NCBI GenBank assembly: GCA_913055615.1
Contig: CAJXKK010000002.1
Span: forward strand, 100,935 to 164,934
Length of the DNA stretch: 64,000 nt
Direction of reading: 5' to 3'
Source: an uncultured Ectothiorhodospiraceae bacterium
GTDB lineage: Bacteria; Pseudomonadota; Gammaproteobacteria; XJ16; Halofilaceae
Each line of letters begins with the position of its first letter. Positions within the stretch are counted from its first letter, which is position 1. Under the pieces are notes generated by a model, which ran no database searches, was not told the DNA's origin, and saw nothing but the letters and a program-made list of their open reading frames with translations. Shown here piece after piece: positions 25,392-34,567 of the stretch. The position numbers and the translations under genes are program-made.

Positions 25392-26462
25392 TCAGCGCGA
25401 CTGCACGTCAGTCCACAACTGCTGGAAGGTCTGCAGCTGCTGGCCCTTGAGGCTGGGCGTGAAGTGCACGCGCTCCATCTGTTCGTCCGTCGGCGTCGCC
25501 GGCGCCTCGAGGAGGATCTCATCGAGCATGGGCTTCGCGGCTTCATTCGGACTGCTGTACCAGGTCCAGTTGGACAGCTGGGCGCCGACCTCGGCATCCA
25601 GAATGAAGTTGATGAACTTGTGTGCGAGATCCGGATTGGGCGCCTCGGATGTGATCATCATGCTGTCGACCCACATCTCGGCCCCTTCCTTCGGGATCGT
25701 GAACTCGACGTTCTCATAGGCCTCGGGGTCTTCATCGGCATAGAAGAGGTAGTCGCCGTTGTAGCTCATGCCGGCGTCGATGTTGCCCTGGGCAATCTGC
25801 TGCAGCTGCGGCGTGCCGTCGGCAAAGCCGTTGAAGTTGTTTCGGCCCTTGGTATTAATAATCAGTTTCGCGGCCTCTTTCCACTGCTCGGTATCCTGGC
25901 AGCGGTAGCCATGGCCGAGGTAGGCACAGGCGATGCCCATCGAGACCTGGCCGTCACTGATCAGGGAGAAGGGGTTCTCGGGATTGCGTTCCTCATCGAA
26001 CATCACGTCCCAACTGTCGACCTCACCGAGCTCTTCCTTGTTGTAGATCAGGCCCGTGGTGCCCCACTGGTAGGCCGCGGTGTACTTGTTGCCCGGATCG
26101 AAGCTCGGGTCGAGGAACCTGGGATAGAGGTTGTCGAGGTTCGGGAGTTTCGAGTGGTCCAGTTCCTGTACGAGCCCGGTCTCGATCAAACGCGGCACGA
26201 AATAGTTCGACGGCACGATGATGTCGTACTGGGATTTGCCGCCCGCGCGCAGCTTGGAGAACATCTCCGGCAGGGAGTTGTAGTAGTTCTCGACCACCTC
26301 TACGTCGTGCTTCTCCTCGAACGCCTCGATGATCTCCGGGTCCATGTACTGGGACCAGTTGAAGATGAACAGCTTGTCCTCTTGCGCCTGTGCGCTGGTG
26401 AAGCCACCGAGCGCGAGTGCGGCGAGGAGCGAAGTTGCCATGGGTTTGATTATGGGTCTCAT
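25392..26462 (-). CDS. potF: Polyamine ABC transporter, periplasmic binding protein
   Basis: This 356-residue PotF/SpuD-like protein is the polyamine-binding component of the transporter. The chosen ATG at 26462 follows a GGAG site and gives a Sec signal peptide (MATSLLAALALGGFTSAQAQ, cut near residue 27). The mature part begins with KLFIFNWSQYMDPE, continues with NYYNSLPEMFSKLRAGG and YDIIVPSNYFV, and carries a central YNGDYLFYADE segment typical of the family. A longer frame upstream is not supported. It is the fourth transporter gene, after the ATPase and two permeases, and is followed by a terminator. Confidence 0.93.
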   Translation of the reverse strand: MRPIIKPMATSLLAALALGGFTSAQAQEDKLFIFNWSQYMDPEIIEAFEEKHDVEVVENYYNSLPEMFSKLRAGGKSQYDIIVPSNYFVPRLIETGLVQELDHSKLPNLDNLYPRFLDPSFDPGNKYTAAYQWGTTGLIYNKEELGEVDSWDVMFDEERNPENPFSLISDGQVSMGIACAYLGHGYRCQDTEQWKEAAKLIINTKGRNNFNGFADGTPQLQQIAQGNIDAGMSYNGDYLFYADEDPEAYENVEFTIPKEGAEMWVDSMMITSEAPNPDLAHKFINFILDAEVGAQLSNWTWYSSPNEAAKPMLDEILLEAPATPTDEQMERVHFTPSLKGQQLQTFQQLWTDVQSR

Positions 26463-26478
26463 GGTCGGGACTCCATTG

Positions 26479-27294
26479 TCACTTCCGTGACGGGTTGCTT
26501 GCGAGTCTTGCCCGCTGGATTGCATAGCTGATCGCCGCGGCCGTGAAGACGGCGCCGATCATCAGTGTCGAGATCGCGTTGATCTCGGGGGTGATGCCCT
26601 TCTTGATCGCGCTCCAGATGAAGATCGGGAGCGTCGTGCTCTCGGGACCGGCGGTGAAGAAGCTGATCACGAAATCGTCGATCGACAGCGTGAACGACAG
26701 GAAGAAGGCCGAGATCAGGGCCGCCTGAAGCGTGGGGATGATGAAGTACCACGCGCGTTGCCATGGGGTCGCGTACAGATCCTGGGTCGCCTCGAAGAGC
26801 AGGGGATCGAGCTGGAGGAGTCGAGAGTATACCAGCAAGGCGACGAACGGGATCTGGAACGAGATGTGGGCGATGATCATCGTCAATAGCCCCGGTTTCA
26901 GGAGGCCTGTGGCCTCGTGGATCTGCACGAAGAAGGTCATCTGCGAGATGCCGTAGACGATATCGGGCATCACGAGTGGCAGATAGATAAACCAGATCAG
27001 CCACCCCAGCTTGAGGTGACGATAGCGGAACATGCCGTAGCCGAGGACCGCGCCCAGAACCGTCGCCAGGATCGAGGAGACGATCGCCAGCGTGAGGCTG
27101 TTGTAGATCGCGCTCACGATGGTCTCGTTGGCGAAGAGCTTGAAATACCACTCGAGCGAAAACCCCTGAAACGTCGAGTAGGTCCGCGTCGAGTTGAACG
27201 AGAACAGCACGACGATCGCCAGCGGCGCGTAGAGGAAAAACAGGACGATGTACCACCAGGCCCGAAGCCCCCTCCGGAAGTTTGCACGTTTCAC
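26479..27294 (-). CDS. potI: Polyamine ABC transporter permease (PotI-like)
   Basis: This 271-residue inner-membrane permease has six predicted helices. The EAA-like cytoplasmic loop that contacts the ATPase reads EATQDLYATPWQRAWYFIIPTL near residue 165. Its start overlaps the stop of the upstream permease by 4 bases. The N terminus (MKRANFRRGLRAWWYIVLFFLYAPLA) and the order after a PotH-like gene support the PotI role. It forms the channel together with the 27291-28217 protein. Confidence 0.92.
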   Translation of the reverse strand: MKRANFRRGLRAWWYIVLFFLYAPLAIVVLFSFNSTRTYSTFQGFSLEWYFKLFANETIVSAIYNSLTLAIVSSILATVLGAVLGYGMFRYRHLKLGWLIWFIYLPLVMPDIVYGISQMTFFVQIHEATGLLKPGLLTMIIAHISFQIPFVALLVYSRLLQLDPLLFEATQDLYATPWQRAWYFIIPTLQAALISAFFLSFTLSIDDFVISFFTAGPESTTLPIFIWSAIKKGITPEINAISTLMIGAVFTAAAISYAIQRARLASNPSRK

Positions 27295-28217
27295 AGTACC
27301 ACCTCCTTGCCGCCGCCCAGGCGTTGCCCGAGCCGGCGCAGTACCATCAGGCCGCCCAGGGTCGCGAGGATCATGATCAGGGCGGCCGCCGCGCCGAGTG
27401 GCCAGTTCGAGGCCTCCGCGAACTGACTTGCGACGAGGTTGCCGACCATCATCGACTTGCCGCCACCCAGAAGTTCGGGGATTACATACATGCCGAACGC
27501 CGGAATCGAAACCAGCACCGTACCGGCCATCAGCCCGGGCAGCGTCTGCGGCAGGATCGAGTGGCGGAAGACATTGATCGGCCTCGCGTAGAGATCATGG
27601 GCCGCCTGGACGATCTCGCCGTCGAGCCGCTCGAATGAGGCGTACAGCGGCAGGACCATGAAGGGCAGGAAGTTGTAGACGAGGCCGAGGACGACGGCGA
27701 AGTTGGACGGGAACAGGCCCATCTCCGATGAGATCAGACCCGCGCTCGCCGCCAGGTCCGACAGCGGTGCATCCGGGGACATGATATTCATCCAGCCGAA
27801 TGCGCGGATCACCTGATTGGTCCAGGAGGGCACCACGACGATCAGGAGCATCAGCGGCCGGCGGCTGGCGGGCTGCGTACTGATGTAGTATGCCAGCGGA
27901 TAGGCGATCAGGATTACGAGCACGGTCGCGATCAGCGTCTGCCATACCGATCGGGCCAGCGTATACAGGTTGCCCGGGCTCCAGCCCAGGAACCCGAAGC
28001 CGGCGAGCTCGCGGAACGACTGCAGCGTCAGCGGCAATTCGGGCAGGCCATACGGTCCATTCGACATGAAGGCGATGGACATCAGGTAGAAGCTGGGCAG
28101 CACGAGGAAGAAGACGATCCACAGGATGCCCGGCGCGATCGTGCCGAGCAGGTGGGTTGTCTGGCCCCAATGCCCAGGTCCGCTTGCCGATTTGCGCTTT
28201 GCAAGCAGACTACTCAT
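27291..28217 (-). CDS. potH: Polyamine ABC transporter permease (PotH-like)
   Basis: This 308-residue permease has six predicted helices and the coupling loop QAAHDLYARPINVFRHSILPQ. A longer frame opens at 28382, but it lies inside the ATPase gene and its extra residues are low-complexity. The ATG at 28217 (MSSLLAKRKSASGPG) overlaps the end of the ATPase gene by only 8 bases and is preferred. It pairs with the PotI-like permease downstream. Confidence 0.9.
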   Translation of the reverse strand: MSSLLAKRKSASGPGHWGQTTHLLGTIAPGILWIVFFLVLPSFYLMSIAFMSNGPYGLPELPLTLQSFRELAGFGFLGWSPGNLYTLARSVWQTLIATVLVILIAYPLAYYISTQPASRRPLMLLIVVVPSWTNQVIRAFGWMNIMSPDAPLSDLAASAGLISSEMGLFPSNFAVVLGLVYNFLPFMVLPLYASFERLDGEIVQAAHDLYARPINVFRHSILPQTLPGLMAGTVLVSIPAFGMYVIPELLGGGKSMMVGNLVASQFAEASNWPLGAAAALIMILATLGGLMVLRRLGQRLGGGKEVVL

Positions 28218-29376
28218 CGAGAAACACCAGACCGCTGGAGTCGACGGTGAGCGCCACGTGTTCTCCGGGGTCGTACTGCCTCTGGCCGCGGTTGCTGACG
28301 ATGGCGGCGATGCGCGTATCGCCGCATTCGAGCTGGTACTCGGCGAACGCGCCGCGGTACAGGCGATCGAGGATGCGGGCACGGAAGCGGTTGTCTCCCG
28401 CCTCCTCAGGAGGCAGTAGCTCGATCGTCTCGGGGCGGATCAGGACGTGCGATCCGATACAGTCGCCACAGCCGGTCAGGGACCCGAGCGGGGTGTCCAG
28501 CGAACCGTCTCCGGTGCGCTCGACCGGGAACAGGTTCGTGTGCCCCATGAAGCGCGCGACGAACAGGTTGGCGGGGCGTTCGTAGATATCCTCGGGCGGC
28601 CCTACCTGCTGGATGCGGCCGTCATTCATGACCGCGATGCGATCGCTCATCACCATCGCTTCCTGCTGATCGTGGGTGACGAACACGAAGGTCATGCCCA
28701 GGCGCTGCTGCGTCTGCGAGAGCTCCACCTGCAGCTGGGAGCGCAGGCCCGCGTCGAGCGCGGAGAGGGGCTCGTCGAGGAGCAATAGATCGGGTTCGTT
28801 GATCAGCGCGCGGGCGAGGGCGACACGTTGTTTCTGCCCGCCCGAGAGCTGGGCGACATCGCGGTCGATCAGATCACTGATCTTGATGAACTTCGCCGTC
28901 TCGTCGACGCGGCGCTGACACTCGTCGCGGTCGACACCGCGCATGCGCAGACCGAAGCCGATGTTGTCGCGGACGTTGAGATGGGGGAATAGCGCGTAGG
29001 ACTGGAAGACGGTGTTGACGCTGCGGCGGTGCGCCGGGGTGCGCAGGATGTCCTGGCCCCCGACCGCCACGGCACCGCCGGTGGCGTCCTCCAGTCCCGC
29101 GAGGATGCGCAGCAGGGTGGTTTTGCCGCAGCCCGAGGGACCGAGCAGCGTGAAGAACTCACCGGCCTCGATCTCGAGATCGATGTGCTCCAGCGCGACC
29201 ACGCCTCCGGGGAAGTGCTTCTGTACACCCCGAAGCGAGATGGCGGATGCCTCGCGTGGCTTACCGCCGGTGGCGTTGCGCCGCACTTCGGCGTATGGAT
29301 CGGGTGGCTTGTCAGTCTGCCGCTTCGCCTCGGCCTCCGCGGCCTCGGCCTGCATGGTCTCGGAGTTCGTCATCAC
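28210..29376 (-). CDS. potG: Polyamine ABC transporter ATPase (PotG-like)
   Basis: This 388-residue ABC ATPase has Walker A GPSGCGKTTLLR near residue 78, the Q-loop FQSYALFPHL, the signature LSGGQKQRVALARAL near 159, Walker B LLLLDEPLSALD and the switch His in FVFVTHDQ. A C-terminal TOBE-type domain of about 100 residues follows, normal for MalK/PotG members. The first 45 residues are charged and variable, and a second Met at residue 8 is an alternative start. It energises uptake by the two permeases and PotF-like binding protein downstream. Confidence 0.93.
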   Translation of the reverse strand: MMTNSETMQAEAAEAEAKRQTDKPPDPYAEVRRNATGGKPREASAISLRGVQKHFPGGVVALEHIDLEIEAGEFFTLLGPSGCGKTTLLRILAGLEDATGGAVAVGGQDILRTPAHRRSVNTVFQSYALFPHLNVRDNIGFGLRMRGVDRDECQRRVDETAKFIKISDLIDRDVAQLSGGQKQRVALARALINEPDLLLLDEPLSALDAGLRSQLQVELSQTQQRLGMTFVFVTHDQQEAMVMSDRIAVMNDGRIQQVGPPEDIYERPANLFVARFMGHTNLFPVERTGDGSLDTPLGSLTGCGDCIGSHVLIRPETIELLPPEEAGDNRFRARILDRLYRGAFAEYQLECGDTRIAAIVSNRGQRQYDPGEHVALTVDSSGLVFLDE

Positions 29377-29400
29377 TCGGTGTCCCCCGGTACGTTGCGG

Positions 29401-30684
29401 TCAGATCAGGTCCCGCAGGCGGTAGAAATTGGTTGCGAGCACGAGCAGAGGCGTACGCAGGTGGCGGCCACCGGGAAAATCGCGATGCGGCATGCGCGCG
29501 AACACGTCGAAGCGTTCCGCCTGGCCGCCGATCGCCTCGGCCATCAGCTTGCCGGCCATCCCGCCCATGGCCATTCCCTGACCGGAGTAACCATGAGCAA
29601 AATACACATTGCCGCCGACGCGGCCAAAATGGGGAGAGCGGTTGAGGGTTATGCCGACCCAGCCGCCCCAGATGTATTCGACCCGCACGCCCGCCAGGGC
29701 GGGGAATATGCGGGTCATCTTCGCCTCCATGCGCTGGCGCAGATTGCGTGGCTCGCGCCCGTTGTAGCTGACTTGGCCCCCATACAGCAGGCGTCGATCG
29801 GCGGACAGGTGATAATAGTCGAGGACGAAATTCGCATCGGAAACCGCTTCGTCCGTGGGCAGTGATTGCTGGACGCGGTGTTCATCAAGCGGTTCGGTCG
29901 CGATCACGTAATTGCCGACCGGCATGATCTTCGAGCGCAGTGACCGGTCGAGCTCGTCGAGGTAGGCGTTGCATGCGAGCACCACGAAATCGGCCTCGAC
30001 CTGCCCGTGCTCGGTGTGAACGCGTGCCGGATCGCCGGATTCGATGCGCGTGACGGCACTGTCTTCGTGCAGCTCGGCCCCATGCGACTGGGCGGCGCGC
30101 GCGAGACCGAGCGTGTAGTTCATGGGATGCAGGCGACCAGCGCCATTCTCGTGGATGCCGCCGATGTAGTAATCCGTGCTGACGCGCGCCCGAACGGCCT
30201 CGCGGTCGAGCAGTTCCATGTCGTGATAGCCGTACTCGCTGGCCATCTGATCGACCCAGTCGCGGTACATCTTCATGTGCCGCGGCTTGATCGCCGTATG
30301 CACATAACCCCAGCGCAGATCGCATGGAATCGAATATTCCGACACGAGGTCGTCGACTAGCTGGACGGCCTCCCGCGACATGTCCCAGATCGATTGCGCG
30401 TCCCCCTTGCCGAGCCCCTTCGCGACCGTGTCCATCCCCGTGCCGAGGCCTGGCAGCACATGGCCGCCGGCGCGGCCCGAGGCACCCCAGGCGATCCGTT
30501 TGGCCTCGAGCAGCTTGACCCGGTAACCGCGGCGGGCGAGATGGAGCGCCGTCGAACAGCCGGTGACGCCGCCACCGATAACGCAGACATCGGTACGGTG
30601 CTCGCTCTCGAGCCGCGGTGTCGGCTGGAGTTCGACGCGGATCGAATGCTCGTACCAGGAATCGGCGTAGTCGGTCATGCCCAT
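29401..30684 (-). CDS. puuB: FAD-dependent oxidoreductase, PuuB-like
   Basis: This 427-residue DAO-superfamily amine oxidase has an N-terminal Rossmann motif (DVCVIGGGVTGCSTALHLARRG, near residue 29) and the second nucleotide-contact segment WGASGRAGGHVLPGLG. A C-terminal FAD/substrate region reads IWGGWVGITLNRSPHFGRVGG, then YFAHGYSGQGMAMGG. In the gamma-glutamyl pathway PuuB oxidises gamma-glutamylputrescine to the aminoaldehyde. It lies 7 bases after the aldehyde dehydrogenase gene, which would take the product. A paralogue is encoded at 34568. The exact amine substrate is inferred. Confidence 0.87.
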   Translation of the reverse strand: MGMTDYADSWYEHSIRVELQPTPRLESEHRTDVCVIGGGVTGCSTALHLARRGYRVKLLEAKRIAWGASGRAGGHVLPGLGTGMDTVAKGLGKGDAQSIWDMSREAVQLVDDLVSEYSIPCDLRWGYVHTAIKPRHMKMYRDWVDQMASEYGYHDMELLDREAVRARVSTDYYIGGIHENGAGRLHPMNYTLGLARAAQSHGAELHEDSAVTRIESGDPARVHTEHGQVEADFVVLACNAYLDELDRSLRSKIMPVGNYVIATEPLDEHRVQQSLPTDEAVSDANFVLDYYHLSADRRLLYGGQVSYNGREPRNLRQRMEAKMTRIFPALAGVRVEYIWGGWVGITLNRSPHFGRVGGNVYFAHGYSGQGMAMGGMAGKLMAEAIGGQAERFDVFARMPHRDFPGGRHLRTPLLVLATNFYRLRDLI

Positions 30685-30691
30685 GGGCCGC

Positions 30692-32188
30692 TCAGAACCG
30701 GATCCAGGTGGTCTTGGTCTGGGTGTATTTGTCGATCGCGTGGAGCGATTTGTCGCGGCCGATGCCGGACTGCTTGTAGCCGCCGAACGGCACCGTGATG
30801 TCGTCGTCGTCGTAACAGTTCACCCATACGGTGCCGGCCCGCAGCCGGCGCGCGGCGCGATGGGCCTTGCTGATATCGCGCGTCCAGATGGCCGAGGCCA
30901 GGCCGAATGGGCTGTCGTTGGCGACGGCAAGCGCCTCGTCGACACCGTTCACGGGGATCGTCGCCAGGACCGGGCCGAAGATCTCTTCGCGCGCGATCGT
31001 CATCGAGCCGCTGACATTGTCGAATACCGTTGGCTCGACGAACGCACCACCACTGTCGATGCGCCCGCGCTGCCCGCCGACCCGGAGCCGCGCGCCCTCC
31101 GCCTGGCCTTTGTCGATGTAGCCGAGCACGCGTTCCATCTGCTCGGCATCGACCATGGCGCCGAGCCGGGTGGCCGGGTCCAGCGGATCGCCCGGCGGGC
31201 GTTCGCGGGCGTGTGTCACGATGCGCTCAATCATCTCCTCGCAGATGGACTCGTCGACGATCAGGCGCGAGCCCGACATGCAGACCTCGCCCTGGTTGAA
31301 GAAGATCGCATTGGCGGCGGCGCTCGCGGCCTGATCGAGATCCGGGGCATCGGCGAGAACGATATTGGGCGACTTGCCGCCGCACTCGAGCGCGATGTGC
31401 TTCATGTTCGACTGGCCGGCGTACTGCAGGAACAGCTTGCCAACCTCGGCCGACCCCGTGAACGCGAGGGCGTCGACCTCCATGTGCAGGCCCAGCGCCT
31501 TGCCGGCGGTGGGTCCGAATCCGGCCACGACATTGAGCACGCCCTCCGGCAGGCCGGCCTCGATCGCGAGTTCAGCGAGGCGCAGCGCGCTGAGCGGGCT
31601 CTGCTCGGCGGGCTTGAGCACGACGGAGTTGCCGGCGGCGAGGGCGGGGGCCAGCTTCCACGCGGCCATCATCAAGGGGAAGTTCCAGGGCACGACCGCC
31701 GCCACCACGCCGATCGGCTCGCGCGTAATCGTGGCCAGCACGTTGTCCGCGGTCGGCGCGGTCTCGCCGTAGAGCTTGTCGATCGCTTCGGCGTACCAGC
31801 CGAAGGTGCGCGCAACGAGCGGGATATCGACGCCGCTGGAGTCCGCGATCGGCTTGCCCATATCCAGGGTTTCCAGCAGGGCGAGTTCCGCGCGGTGTTC
31901 CTCGATCAGGGCGGCGAGTCGCAGCAGTACGTTCTTGCGGGCACGGGGATCCATGCCGGCCCAGCGCTCATCCTCGAACGAGGCGCGGGCGGACTGGACC
32001 GCCTGGTCCACGTCCTCGGCGTCGCATTCGGCGACGCGCGTGATGACGTCACCGGTGGCCGGATTGACGCAGTCGAATGCCCGGCCAGTGGCGGCGTCGA
32101 CATACCCGCCCTCGATGAATGCGCGATTGCGGATCTCGAGCGAGTCGGCCAATTTGGCCCAGGCCTGCCGGGTTTCGGGCAATTCCAT
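30692..32188 (-). CDS. puuC: NAD(P)-dependent aldehyde dehydrogenase, PuuC-like
   Basis: This 498-residue aldehyde dehydrogenase shows the oxyanion/cofactor motifs VVPWNFPLMMAAWKLAPAL near residue 163, the catalytic Glu in ALECGGKSPN near 265, and the nucleophile Cys in NQGEVCMSGSRL near 300. The C-terminal PFGGYKQSGIGRDKSLHAID is typical of the gamma-glutamyl-gamma-aminobutyraldehyde dehydrogenase group. It would oxidise the product of the PuuB-like enzyme encoded just downstream. It is the first gene of the leftward operon, and a perfect TTGTGATCACAA palindrome lies 74 bases upstream of its start. Confidence 0.9.
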   Translation of the reverse strand: MELPETRQAWAKLADSLEIRNRAFIEGGYVDAATGRAFDCVNPATGDVITRVAECDAEDVDQAVQSARASFEDERWAGMDPRARKNVLLRLAALIEEHRAELALLETLDMGKPIADSSGVDIPLVARTFGWYAEAIDKLYGETAPTADNVLATITREPIGVVAAVVPWNFPLMMAAWKLAPALAAGNSVVLKPAEQSPLSALRLAELAIEAGLPEGVLNVVAGFGPTAGKALGLHMEVDALAFTGSAEVGKLFLQYAGQSNMKHIALECGGKSPNIVLADAPDLDQAASAAANAIFFNQGEVCMSGSRLIVDESICEEMIERIVTHARERPPGDPLDPATRLGAMVDAEQMERVLGYIDKGQAEGARLRVGGQRGRIDSGGAFVEPTVFDNVSGSMTIAREEIFGPVLATIPVNGVDEALAVANDSPFGLASAIWTRDISKAHRAARRLRAGTVWVNCYDDDDITVPFGGYKQSGIGRDKSLHAIDKYTQTKTTWIRF

Positions 32189-32261
32189 CCTGCAATCCTC
32201 CGCATGTCGGTGAACGTCGGCGCGTCTGCGCGGGTTCAGCGCATCGCCACGAGCTGTTATT

Positions 32262-32273
32262 TTGTGATCACAA
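32262..32273. promoter_or_regulatory. Operator palindrome 1 (TTGTGATCACAA)
   Basis: A perfect 12-base palindrome between the end of the regulator gene and the start of puuC, 74 bases upstream of the puuC start. The same motif recurs twice in the regulator/second-synthetase spacer, which marks it as the likely binding site of the GntR-type protein encoded here. Confidence 0.7.
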
Positions 32274-32305
32274 TAGCGCCGCGCGCTTTCGGGTGCAATC
32301 CCCGC

Positions 32306-33043
32306 TCAGGGCGCCGGCGCATCGCCGGCCTGGCGCGTCACGGCGTCGAGATCGCGCCATTCCGACTCGGTCAGCGAGCCCAGTCCCTCGCGCACGTCCG
32401 CCTCGATCGCGAAGCGCAGGGCGGCGTGGTCCTGGCGTTCGAGCGCGTTGAGCGCGTCGGCGTGCCGGTCGACGATGTAGTCCACGCCGATATGACTGAC
32501 CACCAGCCGCAGGAACGGACTGAACTGCAGCCAGACGCTCTCGATCAGGGGCATCAGCACCTCGGCCGAACCGAGTTCGTAGATGCTGAAATGGAACTCG
32601 CGGTGGCGGTGCAGGTAGCGGTTGATCTCGCCGTTGTCCACGGCCTCGTCGACCTCGGCATCGAGGCGCCGGAGGCGCTCGAGGTGGTCCGCGTCGACGT
32701 GCGGCATGGCGCGCTCCGCGGCCAGCGTCTCCAGCGAGACGCGGACCGCGCACAGATCATCGAACTTGCGCCGCGTCATCTTGGGCACGCTGACGCGGCG
32801 GTTGCCGTGGACCTCGAGCGCGCGCTCCGACACGAGCCGCCGCAGGGCCTCGCGGACCGGTGTGGGGCTGACCCCGAGCATCGTCGCGATACCGCGCAGG
32901 GTCACACTGCGCCCGGGCACGAACTGCCCGGTGAGGATCCGCTCCTTGAGCTGGCGGTAGACCCATTCCTGGACGGTGATCGCACCGTTGTCAGCGCGCG
33001 GGTGGAGCGCCGTACTGTCCACGGAATCAAGCATGGACCGCAT
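32306..33043 (-). CDS. GntR-family regulator (FCD/FadR subfamily)
   Basis: This 245-residue regulator has an N-terminal winged helix of GntR type (VYRQLKERILTGQFVPG, then RGIATMLGVSPTPVREALRRL, near residues 28-70) and an all-helical FCD effector domain. Candidate metal-binding residues are visible: HREFHFSIYE near 147 and HADALNALERQDH near 205. It is not the XRE-cupin PuuR/PauR that usually controls this pathway. The gene sits between the two polyamine units and is divergent from the second synthetase gene. Three matching palindromes around it suggest autoregulation and control of both units; the effector is probably a polyamine or gamma-glutamyl intermediate. Confidence 0.88.
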   Translation of the reverse strand: MRSMLDSVDSTALHPRADNGAITVQEWVYRQLKERILTGQFVPGRSVTLRGIATMLGVSPTPVREALRRLVSERALEVHGNRRVSVPKMTRRKFDDLCAVRVSLETLAAERAMPHVDADHLERLRRLDAEVDEAVDNGEINRYLHRHREFHFSIYELGSAEVLMPLIESVWLQFSPFLRLVVSHIGVDYIVDRHADALNALERQDHAALRFAIEADVREGLGSLTESEWRDLDAVTRQAGDAPAP

Positions 33044-33080
33044 CCCTCCGGAGAACGGTAATACGTGACGAGATTAGCAA

Positions 33081-33092
33081 ATTTGATCACAG
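33081..33092. promoter_or_regulatory. Operator palindrome 2 (degenerate)
   Basis: ATTTGATCACAG matches TTGTGATCACAA at 9 of 12 positions. It lies 38 bases upstream of the regulator gene's start codon, so it may serve autoregulation. Its centre is 43 bases, about four helical turns, from operator 3. Confidence 0.5.
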
Positions 33093-33123
33093 TATGTTGC
33101 GAGTTACCAGACGGGCTGCTAGT

Positions 33124-33135
33124 TTGTGATCACAT
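33124..33135. promoter_or_regulatory. Operator palindrome 3, upstream of second synthetase
   Basis: TTGTGATCACAT matches the palindrome at 11 of 12 positions and lies 61 bases upstream of the synthetase start at 33196. It overlaps the -10 of a weak candidate promoter, TTGCGA (33097-33102), 17-base spacer, TAGTTT (33120-33125), as expected for a repressor site. Confidence 0.6.
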
Positions 33136-33195
33136 TGACACCGGTCCGCTGCGCGCCCTGGTCGTGCCGGACAGCCGTAAACGAGGGCGGCACCC

Positions 33196-34566
33196 ATGTC
33201 CCAGCAGCAGGAAGGCGGCGCCACGCCGGCGGAGGTCGAGCGCTTTGTCGAACGCAACCCGGCGCTTGAGTACATCGAGGCCTTCATAACCGACGTAAAC
33301 GGGATTGCCCGTGGCAAGCGGGTCCCGGCCTCCGCGCTGCAGCGACTCTACGAAAAGGGACTCTGCCTGCCGGCCTCGACCCTGATCCTCGACGTCTGGG
33401 GCAATGAGGTAGAGGCCTCGGGCCTGATCTTCGACACGGGCGATGCGGACCACCCCTGCTGGCCGATCGAAGGCACGCTGCAGCCGCTCCCCTGGAGTGA
33501 CGGGCGTGGTGGCCAGGTGCTGTTGCGCATGGATACGCCCGAGGCCGGGCCCTACCACGCGGATCCGCGCAATGTGCTCATGGGCGTCGCGGACCGGTTT
33601 ACCGCCCGTGGCCAGATTCCGGTCATCGCCACCGAACTCGAATTCCGGTTGTTTGAGCCGGAGCCCGCGGCGGATGGGGCACCGGTCGCGCCGGCACGCC
33701 TCGGCCGCGGCGGCGGCTCGCAGCTGTTCGGACTCGATGAGCTGGACGCCATGGACGCGGTGTTCTCGGAGATCGATCGGGCCTGCCGCGAGCAGGGGGT
33801 GCCGGCCGATACGGTCATCGCCGAGCAGAGCGAGGGCCAGTACGAGGTCAATCTCACGCACGTCGCCGATCCCGTCGTGGCGGCGGATCACGCCGTGCTG
33901 CTCAAGCGCACCATCAAGGCGGTCGCGCGCCGCCACGGCCTGATCGCGAGCTTCATGGCGAAGCCCTTCGGCGACGAGGCCGGCAACGGCCTGCACGTCC
34001 ATGCAAGCCTGCTCGACCGCGACGGCAATAATATCTTCACCGATGGCGCGCAACCGACCGCGGCCCTGCACCATGCCGTCGGCGGCCTGATGGAGACCAT
34101 GTACGACACCGCCGCGGTATTCGCGCCCCACGCGAACTCCTGGCGCCGCTTCCAGGTGGGTGCGCATGTGCCGATGGGCCCGACATGGGGCTTCGACAAC
34201 CGCACGGTCGCGGTCCGGGTACCGCTCTCCAGCCCCGCCGCGACCCGGGTCGAACACCGCGTCGCCGGCGCCGACGCGAACCCCTATCTCGCGGTCGCGG
34301 CCGTACTGGCCGGCGTCGACCATGGGCTCACGAACGCGGTCCAGCCGCCAGCCGAAACAAAGGGCTCGGCTTTCAGCCAGCATGAACGGGGACTGCCGGA
34401 GACTTGGGAGCGCGCATTGGCCGCTTTTGGTGATTCGGCGTTCATCGGCGAGTACTTCGGCGGGGACTACCGGCGCCTGTTCACCGTCTGCAAGCGCCAG
34501 GAGCAGGAGCGCTTCCTGCGGGAGGTTCCGCGCTTCGAATACGACAGTTACCTGGGTGCGATCTGA
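33196..34566 (+). CDS. Second gamma-glutamylpolyamine synthetase paralogue
   Basis: This 456-residue glutamine synthetase-family ligase is homologous to the protein at 23968-25332. It has the start EYIEAFITDVNGIARGKRVP, ATELEFRLFEPEP near 140, the central EQSEGQYEVNLTHV near 213, MAKPFGDEAGNGLHVHASLLD near 255 and NRTVAVRVPLSSPAATRVEHRV near 335. Its differences from the first copy, including a shorter N terminus and a different substrate loop, suggest another amine, for example a diamine of other length or a monoamine. The FAD oxidase gene starts 1 base after its stop, so the pair forms a short operon divergent from the regulator gene. Confidence 0.87.
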   Translation: MSQQQEGGATPAEVERFVERNPALEYIEAFITDVNGIARGKRVPASALQRLYEKGLCLPASTLILDVWGNEVEASGLIFDTGDADHPCWPIEGTLQPLPWSDGRGGQVLLRMDTPEAGPYHADPRNVLMGVADRFTARGQIPVIATELEFRLFEPEPAADGAPVAPARLGRGGGSQLFGLDELDAMDAVFSEIDRACREQGVPADTVIAEQSEGQYEVNLTHVADPVVAADHAVLLKRTIKAVARRHGLIASFMAKPFGDEAGNGLHVHASLLDRDGNNIFTDGAQPTAALHHAVGGLMETMYDTAAVFAPHANSWRRFQVGAHVPMGPTWGFDNRTVAVRVPLSSPAATRVEHRVAGADANPYLAVAAVLAGVDHGLTNAVQPPAETKGSAFSQHERGLPETWERALAAFGDSAFIGEYFGGDYRRLFTVCKRQEQERFLREVPRFEYDSYLGAI

Positions 34567-34567
34567 T

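Noticed and set aside
24085..25719. Plus-strand open frame of 544 codons opposite the synthetase and potF
   Set aside because: It spans two convincing minus-strand genes and a terminator and has no recognisable domain.
30677..33061. Plus-strand open frame of 794 codons opposite puuC and the GntR gene
   Set aside because: It is the complement of well-recognised aldehyde dehydrogenase and GntR genes; GC-rich codon bias keeps the antisense frame open.
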